The position numbers and the translations under genes are program-made. Shown one piece after another: positions 26,741 to 34,813 of a stretch of DNA of 64,000 nucleotides; positions within the stretch are counted from its first letter, which is position 1; the number at the start of each line of letters is the position of its first letter. The notes under the pieces were generated by a model. That model worked only from the letters and a program-made list of their open reading frames with translations. It was not told where the DNA came from and did no database searches. Origin of the DNA: Zoogloea sp041917255 (lineage in GTDB: Bacteria; Pseudomonadota; Gammaproteobacteria; Burkholderiales; Rhodocyclaceae); NCBI GenBank assembly GCA_041917255.1, contig JAYRYA010000006.1, positions 95,662-159,661 on the forward strand, read 5' to 3'.

Positions 26741-26983
26741 TCAGCGCTGCGGACGGCTGAACCCGTAGCCCCGGTCGAAATCCCACTCGGCAAGAATCTC
26801 CGCCGCCTGGCAGGCCAGTTCGGCGTTGGCGAAGCCCTCGGGTGACGGCACCCGCACGAACGTCTGGATCGGGCTGCGATCATCCTTCTTCAGGACGTCG
26901 TACCACCCATCCCACCGGTTCTGGCCACGCCGCAGCAGGGCGTAGGGCTTGAGGATGACATCCCGGCTTGTCAGTGTCGACAT
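26741..26983 (-). CDS. Small hypothetical protein
   Basis: An 80-residue soluble protein (MSTLTSRDVILKPYALLRRG ... GYGFSRPQR), rich in aromatic and charged residues, without signal peptide, membrane segment or recognised domain. The start at 26983 has GGAGAG 5 bases upstream; an in-frame ATG at 27025 lacks one. It is followed 50 bp later by the DUF4124-like gene on the same strand. Confidence 0.6.
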   Translation of the reverse strand: MSTLTSRDVILKPYALLRRGQNRWDGWYDVLKKDDRSPIQTFVRVPSPEGFANAELACQAAEILAEWDFDRGYGFSRPQR

Positions 26984-27118
26984 GTGACTCTCCGTCCAAC
27001 GGACGCGCAGGAGCAGCGCTTCCATGAAGACGGATTCTAGAGAGACGGCCTGAAAGGAAAGTTAAACAACATCAAAACGAGCACCCGGGAATCATCTTGA
27101 CACACATCCGCGGAACTC

Positions 27119-27133
27119 TGCCCAAATTGGGCA
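27119..27133. repeat. 15-bp palindrome
   Basis: TGCCCAA-A-TTGGGCA is a perfect 15-bp palindrome. It lies 44 bp beyond the stop of the SDR gene and about 135 bp upstream of the small hypothetical gene at 26983. With no T-run it looks more like a protein-binding site than a terminator. Confidence 0.4.
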
Positions 27134-27176
27134 CAAAACCCCGAAACAAGACAGGCCAGGCTGGCGTCGTCATCCG

Positions 27177-27977
27177 TCAATGCTCGCGCTTCGACAGCCG
27201 GCTGCGGGCTGCCACGCGAAAGTACAGCCGATAGGGTAACCAGCGCAGGCACTTGAGAAAAAAGGGAAAACGCTGAGGAAAATGAATCTCGAACGCCCCC
27301 CGCGACATGCCGTCCAGGATACACCGGGCCGCCGCCGGTGCCGCCACGGGAGCCGGCATCTCGAAATCCATGCACGCCATCCGTGGCGGCGAGGTGACGA
27401 AGCCTGGGTTGATGAGGAAGACCGACACGCCGTGGGGCGCCAGATCCAGATAGAGGGTTTCGGCAAAATTGATCAGTGCCGCCTTGCTCGGCCCGTAGGC
27501 CAGGGCGTCCGGCAATCCCCGATAGCCCGCCGCACCACCGACGACGGCAATCGCCCCACCGCGCTGGCGCAGGAGCTGGGGAACCACCGCAGCCACGCCG
27601 TCGATCACCCCGAGCAGGTTGGTGTGCACCGTCTGCCGGGCCGTATCGACGGTGAGATCCCAGGCGCGCATCGGCGTGTAGGTGCCGGCGCTCAGGATCA
27701 CCACGTCCACACCGCCCCAGGCGTCGAGGATCTGCAGCATCGCCAGCGTGAAGGCGCCGGGATCGGTCACATCAAGGGGCAGCACCAGCACGCCGTCGAG
27801 ATCACGCGCCAGCTCCTGCAGCCGGCCACCACTGCGGGCCGACAGCGCAAGCCGCGCCCCACGGGCCGCAAGCTCGATGGCCAGGGCCGCGCCGATGCCG
27901 CTCGAGGCCCCGACGATCCACACCCGCCGGCCGCGCCAGCAGGTGATTGGCGTATTCAGGCATCGCAACCAGCCCAT
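27177..27977 (-). CDS. Short-chain dehydrogenase/reductase family protein
   Basis: A 266-residue Rossmann-fold protein. The cofactor loop is VGASSGIGAA, followed by the LPLDVTDP acidic-site region, the ILSAGTY strand and the active-site YGPSK (Tyr-x3-Lys). At the position of the usual catalytic serine, 13 residues before the tyrosine, the sequence reads VVGGAAG, so serine is replaced by glycine. This questions normal oxidoreductase activity. GGGGGAG precedes the ATG, fixing the start at 27977. A hydrophobic C-terminal stretch (FPFFLKCLRWLPYRLYF) may touch the membrane. It is downstream of gluQ. Confidence 0.82.
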   Translation of the reverse strand: MGWLRCLNTPITCWRGRRVWIVGASSGIGAALAIELAARGARLALSARSGGRLQELARDLDGVLVLPLDVTDPGAFTLAMLQILDAWGGVDVVILSAGTYTPMRAWDLTVDTARQTVHTNLLGVIDGVAAVVPQLLRQRGGAIAVVGGAAGYRGLPDALAYGPSKAALINFAETLYLDLAPHGVSVFLINPGFVTSPPRMACMDFEMPAPVAAPAAARCILDGMSRGAFEIHFPQRFPFFLKCLRWLPYRLYFRVAARSRLSKREH

Positions 27978-28084
27978 GACTCCCCCACCCGCGGGAACAA
28001 CGTCAGCCCATCTGTCGCCAGGCCACCCTGCTTTCAGCGTAGCGCATCCACCCGCCGACGCCAGTCGAGTTGAAACCGGCCGCG

Positions 28085-29014
28085 TCAGCCGTAACGGGGT
28101 GCGGGCACGAGCCGTTGGCGGGGTACCCGGTCCAGCGCCCAGTTGGCCCGCGCCCACGCCCACAAGGCATCGAGACTCCCGTCGGCCAACCCCGCCGGAG
28201 GCGCCTGCCCGAGAAAATCCAGCGCATCCACGAGCACCTGCTGGGGCCGGGCGTCCTCCACCGCCCGCGCCAGGGTCTGCTTGGAGAGCTTTTCACCTGC
28301 GGCATTGCCCGCCACCGGCAGATGGACGTAGCGCGGCGTGGCATAACCCAGGGCTCGCTGAAGCAGGATCTGCCGGGGTGTGGAATCGAGCAGGTCGGCA
28401 CCGCGCACCACGTCCGTCACGCCAGCCTCGGCATCATCCACCACTACAGCCAGCTGATAGGCAAACAACCCGTCGGCCCGCAGCAGCACAAAATCCCCTA
28501 CATCGGCCGCCACGTCCTCCGCCACCGCCCCTTGCACCCCATCGTCGAAAGAGACCACACCCGCCCCGACCCGCAGCCGCCAGGCCCGCGCCTCACGCCC
28601 CGTCGGCAGGCCGTCGCGACAGGTGCCGGGATAGCGCCGGGTGCCATCCCGGGCGAGCGCCGAGTCGGCCATCTCCTTGCGGGTGCAGGCGCAGCCGAAC
28701 ACCTGCCCGGCAGCACGCAGGCGCTCGAAGGCAGCCTGATAGGCCGCAGTCCGCGCGCTCTGCCAGACCACCGGCCCGTCCCATTCAAAACCGAAGCGTG
28801 CGAGCGTGCGCAGGATGCCATCCGCCGCGCCAGGCACACTACGGGGCGCATCCACGTCCTCGATACGCAGCAGCCAGAGACCACCCGCCGCCCGCGCGGC
28901 CAGACAGCTCCCCACTGCGGCAACAATGGATCCAAAGTGGAGGGGTCCGGTCGGCGACGGCGCAAATCGCCCCACCGGACGGCCAATATCCGCACCGCAA
29001 GCATGGCTACCCAC
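28085..29014 (-). CDS. gluQ: Glutamyl-Q tRNA(Asp) synthetase
   Basis: A 309-residue truncated GluRS paralogue that attaches glutamate to queuosine at position 34 of tRNA(Asp). The HIGH-like RFAPSPTGPLHFGS opens the catalytic core, RIEDVDAPR follows, GCACTRKEM and YPGTC supply the zinc ligands, and GEKLSKQ is the KMSKS motif. The anticodon-binding domain of GluRS is absent, as expected. The GTG at 29014 is chosen because AAGAGG lies about 7 bases upstream; a TTG at 29032 also exists. It lies 107 bp before the SDR gene. Confidence 0.93.
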   Translation of the reverse strand: MGSHACGADIGRPVGRFAPSPTGPLHFGSIVAAVGSCLAARAAGGLWLLRIEDVDAPRSVPGAADGILRTLARFGFEWDGPVVWQSARTAAYQAAFERLRAAGQVFGCACTRKEMADSALARDGTRRYPGTCRDGLPTGREARAWRLRVGAGVVSFDDGVQGAVAEDVAADVGDFVLLRADGLFAYQLAVVVDDAEAGVTDVVRGADLLDSTPRQILLQRALGYATPRYVHLPVAGNAAGEKLSKQTLARAVEDARPQQVLVDALDFLGQAPPAGLADGSLDALWAWARANWALDRVPRQRLVPAPRYG

Positions 29015-29219
29015 AAAAACACCTCTTAACAAATTTTGACGTTTCCTTTTAAATCATCAAGTTACTGAAAAACCATAAAAAACCTATGACTTTCGGCATA
29101 TTTCATCAAACCTGCCAACGCTGGATAATCGCACTGGCACTGATTTTGAGCCCTCGCCCCGATCGCCCTATCCGCTGACGCATCCGCCCAACCCGACACA
29201 CCCCACCGACGCCCGCCGC
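29015..29219. other. AT-rich divergent promoter region (gluQ / PAS-GGDEF)
   Basis: About 205 bp between divergent genes. The part at 29030-29110 is clearly richer in A/T than the surroundings and probably holds promoters for both. I could not fix a good -35/-10 pair. No gene is seen. Confidence 0.45.
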
Positions 29220-31148
29220 ATGAAACTTGGCACGCTTTCCCTTCTCCGCCAGGAATCGCCACGCAACTCAAGCATCGGTAAAGGCGCGTCCGTCGCATGG
29301 CGGTCGAGTCGTCCATGGCTCCATCTGGGTATCCAGTTTGCCTCCATCGTAACCGTGCTGGCCCTGTGGCCCCACATGCGCAGTCAAGCCTCACTGCTTG
29401 CTTGGTGGCTTGGACTCACCGCCAGCCAGATGCTGTTGATGGGGATGTCCCTGAGCAGCGCGGCGCCCGCCCCTCAGCCCAGGCACGACGACGTTCCCCT
29501 GCGCAGCTACTTTTCGTCCGCCGGTCTCATCATTGGCGGCGCAGCGTGGGGCGCCCTCGCACTGATCGGCCCCTACGATGCCAGCCCCCAGTCCCGGGCG
29601 ATCCTGTGCGTGATCCTGTGCAGCGTCGCCCTGGCCGGCAGCGGCTTCAGCCGCAGCCTCAGCGGATACTTGGCCTTCATCGCGACGGTGCTGCTGCCAC
29701 TGTTCATCCTGCTGGTGGCGAGTCCACCGGTGCCAGCCCCGGACGCAGCCTTCTGGCTACTCGCCTTCACCGCCTTTGCGCTGATCGTTCGTGGCCTGCA
29801 CACCAGCCGCGAAAGCCCCTCGCGAGATACCCTTGCTGCTGCCTTCGACACCTCACCGATGCCTCATCAGGCCATGGTTGACAACGCCCGCGCCGCCATC
29901 GTGCTGTCCCGGGGCAATCGGGTCGAACTCTGCAACCGGCGCTTCGCCGAGATGATGCGCGTCGTCGAAGGCCGCATTGCCGGCTCGCGGCTGCTGGATG
30001 GCTTCGAGAGCCACACCGACTGGCACCATCACGCCCGGGCCGCCGATGCCGCCATCCGACGCGGCAGCACCTACCATGGGTCGACTCGCCTGCGACGGGG
30101 AGACGGCAGCGTGTTCTGGGCCGAGATCACCGGCCAGGCGATCGGTCCGGACATCTACCCGCCCCAGGTCGTCTGGGTGGCTTTCGACGTGACCGAGAGG
30201 ATGAAGGACAACGCACGCGATGAGCTTCTCGCCTTGCAGTTGCGCGCTTTGATCGCCAGGAGCGCCGACTGGTACTGGCAGACCGACCCCCAGCACCGCC
30301 TGGTGCATGTCACCCACGAGCCCGTGCACGCCGACGACACCTTGAAAGCGAACCTGGGTCGAAAATGGTGGCAGTTCCACCGCCGGGACGGCAAGGCGCG
30401 GCCCGACCAATCCGACGTGCGCGCGGCCTTCGAGCGCTGCAGTGGTTTTCGCAACCTGCAGGTCGAGCTGCCCAACGGCAACAATCCACCCCTGTGGCTG
30501 AGCCTCTGCGGCACCCCGCGCTTCAACGAACACGGCGCCTTCCTCGGCCATCACGGCACCGCCATCGATGTGACCGAGCAGGTGCGTAGCGCCGAGCGGA
30601 TCCACCATCTGGCCTACCACGATGCACTCACCGGCCTGCCCAACCGGCGCCTGCTCACCGACCGTCTGACCCTCGCGATCGCCCGCGCCCATCGCTACAC
30701 CGAGCGGGTCGGGCTACTGTTTGTCGATCTGGATGACTTCCGGCGAATCAACGATCTGGGCGGCCATGCTGCCGGCGACCAGGCCCTGCTCGAGATCGCC
30801 GACCGCCTGCGCACCTGCGTGCGCGCCTGCGACACCGTGGCACGCCTGGGCAGCGACGAATTCGTGATCCTGCTGGCGGAGCTGGACGAAGCCGGCGACG
30901 CCAACCGGGTCGCGGCGAAGGTCCTCGCGACCCTGCACGAGCCCCTCGCCGCCCACACCACCGTACACCCGGTGAGCACCAGCATCGGCGTAGCCACCTT
31001 CCCGGAAGACGCCGTGAGCGCCGAGGATCTCATCAAGATCGCCGACACGCGCATGTACCGCGCCAAGCGGCGCGGCGGGCAGCGCATCGAAGGGCGGGAC
31101 AACGCCCAGCCGGGCGTCGCCGTCAGCCGCGAGACGCAGCTGGTCTGA
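29220..31148 (+). CDS. Membrane-bound PAS-PAS-GGDEF protein (diguanylate cyclase)
   Basis: A 642-residue protein. Residues 33-192 hold about six membrane segments of MASE type. Two PAS-like regions follow (about 215-330, ending AFDVTER; 340-455, ending AIDVTEQ). The GGDEF domain is about 462-625, with HDALTGLPNRRLL and the active-site motif GSDEF (544-548) instead of GGDEF. An inhibitory I-site RACD lies exactly five residues upstream (535-538). Mg-binding FVDLDDF is intact. Cyclic-di-GMP synthesis is likely but the G-to-S change leaves doubt. No EAL domain. Ends 1 bp from convergent aroG. Confidence 0.88.
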   Translation: MKLGTLSLLRQESPRNSSIGKGASVAWRSSRPWLHLGIQFASIVTVLALWPHMRSQASLLAWWLGLTASQMLLMGMSLSSAAPAPQPRHDDVPLRSYFSSAGLIIGGAAWGALALIGPYDASPQSRAILCVILCSVALAGSGFSRSLSGYLAFIATVLLPLFILLVASPPVPAPDAAFWLLAFTAFALIVRGLHTSRESPSRDTLAAAFDTSPMPHQAMVDNARAAIVLSRGNRVELCNRRFAEMMRVVEGRIAGSRLLDGFESHTDWHHHARAADAAIRRGSTYHGSTRLRRGDGSVFWAEITGQAIGPDIYPPQVVWVAFDVTERMKDNARDELLALQLRALIARSADWYWQTDPQHRLVHVTHEPVHADDTLKANLGRKWWQFHRRDGKARPDQSDVRAAFERCSGFRNLQVELPNGNNPPLWLSLCGTPRFNEHGAFLGHHGTAIDVTEQVRSAERIHHLAYHDALTGLPNRRLLTDRLTLAIARAHRYTERVGLLFVDLDDFRRINDLGGHAAGDQALLEIADRLRTCVRACDTVARLGSDEFVILLAELDEAGDANRVAAKVLATLHEPLAAHTTVHPVSTSIGVATFPEDAVSAEDLIKIADTRMYRAKRRGGQRIEGRDNAQPGVAVSRETQLV

Positions 31149-31149
31149 A

Positions 31150-32232
31150 TCAGGCCGGCTCGGCGCGCCGCACCCGGCGCTGACGCACCGCTTCGGCAAG
31201 CACGTCGAGCACCACCAGGCTGTCTTCCCAGCCAATACACGCGTCGGTGATGCTCTTGCCGTATTCCAGCTCCACACCCGGCTTCAGATCCTGTCGGCCT
31301 TCCTTCAGGTGGGATTCGACCATCACACCCATGATACGGTCGTTGCCGGCCGCCAATTGACCCGCCACATCACGCGCCACCTCCACCTGCAGCTTGTGCT
31401 GCTTGCTGCTATTGGCATGAGAGAAGTCGATCATCAGCTTGCCCTGCACACCTGCAGCAGAAAGCGCCTTGCAGGCTGCATCGACGCTCTCGGCATCGTA
31501 ATTGGGGCCGGCACCGCCGCGCAGGATGAGGTGGCAGTCTTCGTTGCCGGCGGTGGACACGATGGCCGAATGGCCAGCCTTGGTCACCGACAGGAAATGG
31601 TGCGGCGCCTGCGCCGCCTTGATCGCATCCACGGCAATGCGCACGTTGCCGTCGGTGCCGTTCTTGAAGCCCACCGGGCACGACAGCCCGGACGCCAGTT
31701 CCCGGTGCACCTGGCTCTCGGTGGTGCGGGCGCCGATGGCGCCCCAGGCGATCAGGTCGGCGATGTATTGCGGCGTGATCATGTCGAGGAACTCGGTGGC
31801 CGCCGACAGGCCCAGCTCATTCACCTCGGCGAGCAGCTGGCGCGCCAGCCGCAGCCCCTCGTTGATCGCGAAGCTGCCATCCAGGTGCGGATCGTTGATC
31901 AGGCCCTTCCAGCCCACGGTAGTGCGCGGCTTTTCGAAGTAAACGCGCATCACGATCAGCAGATCGTCCTTCAGGCGCTCGGCCTCGACCTTCAGGCGGC
32001 GGGCGTACTCCATCGCCGCGGCGTAATCGTGGATCGAGCACGGGCCGATCACCACCAGCAGGCGGTCGTCTGCACCAAACAGGATGCGGTGGATCGCGGT
32101 GCGCGCCTCGAACGTGGTCGCCGCGGCCTTGGGCGATGCCGGAAACTCGCGCAGCACATGGGCAGGCGGGGCGAGTTCCTTGATGGCCTTGATACGGACG
32201 TCGTCGATGTGGATTTTCGAGGAGGCGTGCAT
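31150..32232 (-). CDS. aroG: 3-deoxy-7-phosphoheptulonate (DAHP) synthase, class I
   Basis: A 360-residue enzyme condensing PEP and erythrose 4-phosphate, the first step of aromatic amino-acid synthesis. Motifs match class I-alpha DAHP synthases: VVIGPCSIHDY, MRVYFEKPRTTVGWKGL, ATEFLDMITPQYIADLI, GAIGARTTESQVHRELASGL, GFKNGTDG, and IDFSHANSSKQ with a metal ligand. The N-terminal extension typical of feedback-regulated forms is present; which amino acid inhibits it cannot be read safely. Symbol follows the most common naming of this family. Confidence 0.93.
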   Translation of the reverse strand: MHASSKIHIDDVRIKAIKELAPPAHVLREFPASPKAAATTFEARTAIHRILFGADDRLLVVIGPCSIHDYAAAMEYARRLKVEAERLKDDLLIVMRVYFEKPRTTVGWKGLINDPHLDGSFAINEGLRLARQLLAEVNELGLSAATEFLDMITPQYIADLIAWGAIGARTTESQVHRELASGLSCPVGFKNGTDGNVRIAVDAIKAAQAPHHFLSVTKAGHSAIVSTAGNEDCHLILRGGAGPNYDAESVDAACKALSAAGVQGKLMIDFSHANSSKQHKLQVEVARDVAGQLAAGNDRIMGVMVESHLKEGRQDLKPGVELEYGKSITDACIGWEDSLVVLDVLAEAVRQRRVRRAEPA

Positions 32233-32331
32233 GGTGAATCCTGTCGGCTTTGCTTGAGGGAATCGTCGATTCTAGCCGATGCGCCCGCCCCACAACATGG
32301 CGCCGTTCCAGACGGCAGGCATCACCCCGGC

Positions 32332-32358
32332 TTGAACTGTATTTTTGTATAGTCTAAT
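32332..32358 (+). promoter_or_regulatory. Possible sigma70 promoter for the radical SAM gene
   Basis: TTGAAC (32332-32337) and TCTAAT (32353-32358) each match the consensus at several positions, but spacing is only 15 bp. TATAGT (32348-32353) is an alternative -10. With ATG at 32367, any transcript from here would have little or no leader. Confidence 0.3.
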
Positions 32359-32366
32359 CTGGAAAT

Positions 32367-33443
32367 ATGAAGCCCCGGAACCTTCCTCACGGACGTGGCA
32401 GCCGTCTCAATCCCGGCGATCGCTTTGCCGACTGGCAGCGCGCCGCCTTCGACGACGGCTGGGCCGACGACGACACGGATGATTCCGACTACGGCCCGGC
32501 GACCACCCTGCTGCTCGACAAGGCCCGCTCGGTAATCGTCCGCAACGCTTCGCCCGACGTCCCCTTCGCCCAGTCGATCAATCCTTACAAGGGCTGCGAG
32601 CACGGCTGCGCCTACTGTTTTGCGCGCCCGGGTCATGCCTACCTGGGTCTTTCGCCGGGGCTCGATTTCGAGACGAAGATCGCCTGGAAACCCGATGCCC
32701 CGGCCGTGCTACGGCGTGAGCTGGCCACTCCCGGCTACCGTTGCCAGCCCATCGCGCTGGGCATCAACACCGACGGCTGGCAGCCAGTCGAGCGGCGCCT
32801 GGGCCTGACCCGCCAGATCCTGGCGATCCTCGTCGAAACCCGCCATCCGGTGTCCATCGTCACCAAGTCTGCGCTGATCGAGCGCGACATCGACCTCCTC
32901 GCGGATCTTGCCCGCGACGGGCTGGTGCAGGTGATGTTTTCGGTCACCACGCTCAATCCGGTCCTCGCCCGTCAGCTTGAGCCCCGCGCCGCCAGCCCGG
33001 CCCGGCGCCTTGCGGCCATGCACCGGCTGCACGAAGCCGGCGTGCCGGCGGGCGTGCTGTTCGCGCCGCTGATCCCGGCAATCAACGATCACGAGATGGA
33101 AAAGGTGCTCGAAGCCGCCCATGCGGCAGGCGCCGAAACGGCTGGCTACGTGCTGTTGCGGCTGCCACGGGAGCTGCGGGCTTTGTTCGAGGACTGGCTG
33201 ACCACCCATTACCCGGATCGGGCGCGCCACGTGTTGAGCCTGCTGCGCCAGCTGCGTGGCGGCGAGCTCAACGACAGCCGCTTCGGCCACCGGATGCGCG
33301 GCGAGGGCGTGTTTGCGGATCTCTACAGCCAGCGCCTGAAACGCTGCTGCGAGCGGCTCGGGCTCAACCGCTCCCGGCGACAGCTGGTCACCACGGCCTT
33401 CCGGCCGCCGGCTCGGCACGACGGGCAACTGACACTTTTCTGA
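32367..33443 (+). CDS. PA0069-family radical SAM protein
   Basis: A 358-residue enzyme with the radical SAM 4Fe-4S motif CEHGCAYC (CxxxCxxC) inside INPYKGCEHGCAYCFARP, followed by LDFETKI and a TIM-barrel-like core (ALGINTDGWQPVE, SIVTKSALIERD, FSVTTLN). This matches the PA0069/SplB-related group, whose substrate is not established. An acidic stretch (DDGWADDDTDDSD) precedes the core. A conserved late GELNDSRFGHRMRGEG motif is present. It stands alone, divergent from aroG. Confidence 0.87.
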   Translation: MKPRNLPHGRGSRLNPGDRFADWQRAAFDDGWADDDTDDSDYGPATTLLLDKARSVIVRNASPDVPFAQSINPYKGCEHGCAYCFARPGHAYLGLSPGLDFETKIAWKPDAPAVLRRELATPGYRCQPIALGINTDGWQPVERRLGLTRQILAILVETRHPVSIVTKSALIERDIDLLADLARDGLVQVMFSVTTLNPVLARQLEPRAASPARRLAAMHRLHEAGVPAGVLFAPLIPAINDHEMEKVLEAAHAAGAETAGYVLLRLPRELRALFEDWLTTHYPDRARHVLSLLRQLRGGELNDSRFGHRMRGEGVFADLYSQRLKRCCERLGLNRSRRQLVTTAFRPPARHDGQLTLF

Positions 33444-33470
33444 AGGGCGCCAGCGGCGCGAAGACCTGCC

Positions 33471-34031
33471 TCAGCGACGGATCTGCACGCCCCAGCCGAA
33501 GCTCGCGCCGCCATAGCCACGATAAGCCGGGTAGCCGTAGGGCAACATCGGGTTGTAGTAAGGTGAGTACGCCGGGCCATAGTAGGCACGGCGGCGGCGT
33601 TCTTCCTCGGCCCGGGCCCGGTCAGCCGCCTCTATCCGGTCGGTGTCGATGCGGACCCTTTCCGCAGTGGCCTGATCCTGCGCCCAGCGCGCCTGCGCAG
33701 CAGCAAGTTCATCCAGCACTGCCGGCGCCACGCCTTGCCCGATCAAGCGGGCGCGCTCGTCGGGCGGCACGGCAAGGTGGGTGCCGGTGCGCCGAATGTC
33801 TTCAATGAGCGCCACAGGTGCCTCACCGGCCTTCGAGCGACGGGTGATCTGCTCAAGCGTCAGCGGCCCGCCGCGGCTTTCGGCCGAGATAACCTCCAGC
33901 CGGCCCGGCGCCAGCCTGTCGGCCGAAGGCGCCACCCGTGGCGCGGCGCACCCGGCAAGCGCCACGAGCGCCGCTACCGCGGCCACGCGCCAGAGAAACG
34001 GGGATATCGGCCTAGCCCGCGATCTTTTCAT
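33471..34031 (-). CDS. Lipoprotein with Tyr/Pro/Gly-rich tail
   Basis: A 186-residue predicted lipoprotein: basic N-terminus (MKRSRARP), hydrophobic core and lipobox LVALAGC. A helical middle region includes LTLEQITRRSKAGEAPVALI and a long charged helix rich in Ala/Arg/Glu. The last 35 residues are dominated by Tyr, Pro and Gly (AYYGPAYSPYYNPMLPYGYP). No family recognised with certainty. Start at 34031 is an ATG; a TTG at 34061 would extend it. It overlaps the end of the upstream Tat-exported PilJ gene by 20 bases. Confidence 0.7.
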   Translation of the reverse strand: MKRSRARPISPFLWRVAAVAALVALAGCAAPRVAPSADRLAPGRLEVISAESRGGPLTLEQITRRSKAGEAPVALIEDIRRTGTHLAVPPDERARLIGQGVAPAVLDELAAAQARWAQDQATAERVRIDTDRIEAADRARAEEERRRRAYYGPAYSPYYNPMLPYGYPAYRGYGGASFGWGVQIRR

Positions 34032-34812
34032 AAAGCGACACGACCGCGTCCATCTGCTCAAGCATGCGTTCGCTGGTGGTGGCCACGTCGGCGGCGGCCT
34101 TCTTCAGGTCACCCGCGGCACGCAGGCCCAGGGCGTTCTGAAAGAAGAACCACTGCTGCTCCACCAGCCCCAGTTCAGATTTGATCTGGGCAGTGTTCTG
34201 AGGCGCGGTCTTGAGCTCGTCGAGGGCCTTGGCAAACTCCTTCATTGCGCCGTCGAGCATCTCCCGGGCCGCCTCGGGATTGATCCCCAGGTGGCGGAAG
34301 AAATACGCCTTGGCCATGCGCTGGGACAGCATGCGCTGTCGGCCCGACAGGTTGACCAGCCGGCCCGCCGGAGAGCCTGAAGCGCGTTCGTAGGCCACGG
34401 TGAGCTTCTGAGCCGCACCCAGCACCGCCTCACTGCCGCTCCACACCAGCTTGGCATCGGCCCGGATGTCGGCCATCAGCGGTCGATAGCGGCCCCACTC
34501 GGATTCGACGAGCACATAGGCGGAACGGACTTCGTCGTTGGGCTGCACGCTGCGCAACTCGCCAAGCTGCTGGTCGAAGAGCCGCACAGAATGATCGAGG
34601 ATACTTTTCGCGCGATCCGGCAGCACGCCATCGACCAGCATCAGCCACGCCTTCGCGCTGCGCTGGGAGAGCATCCGCTGGCGACCGGCGCGATTGACGG
34701 CGCCGGGCAGCGACAGCCCCCCCGGGGCGGCAACCGACGGCGCCGGCGCGGCATGCACGGCCGCGGAAATCGGCAGTAACGCGGCAGCACCAAGAAATTC
34801 ACGGCGTTTCAT
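34012..34812 (-). CDS. Tat-exported protein with two PilJ/NarX-like sensor repeats
   Basis: A 266-residue protein. MKRREFLGAA plus an alanine-rich core to VHA (20) is a twin-arginine signal. Two related helical repeats follow, each starting with a P-box-like motif: VNRAGRQRMLSQRSAKAW (39-56) and VNLSGRQRMLSQRMAKAY (152-169). In PilJ and NarX/NarQ these motifs belong to periplasmic sensor domains of transmembrane proteins. Here there is no membrane anchor or output domain. AGGAG lies 6 bases before the ATG. It starts 1 bp after tldD ends and overlaps the lipoprotein gene. Confidence 0.83.
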   Translation of the reverse strand: MKRREFLGAAALLPISAAVHAAPAPSVAAPGGLSLPGAVNRAGRQRMLSQRSAKAWLMLVDGVLPDRAKSILDHSVRLFDQQLGELRSVQPNDEVRSAYVLVESEWGRYRPLMADIRADAKLVWSGSEAVLGAAQKLTVAYERASGSPAGRLVNLSGRQRMLSQRMAKAYFFRHLGINPEAAREMLDGAMKEFAKALDELKTAPQNTAQIKSELGLVEQQWFFFQNALGLRAAGDLKKAAADVATTSERMLEQMDAVVSLYEKIAG

Positions 34813-34813
34813 T

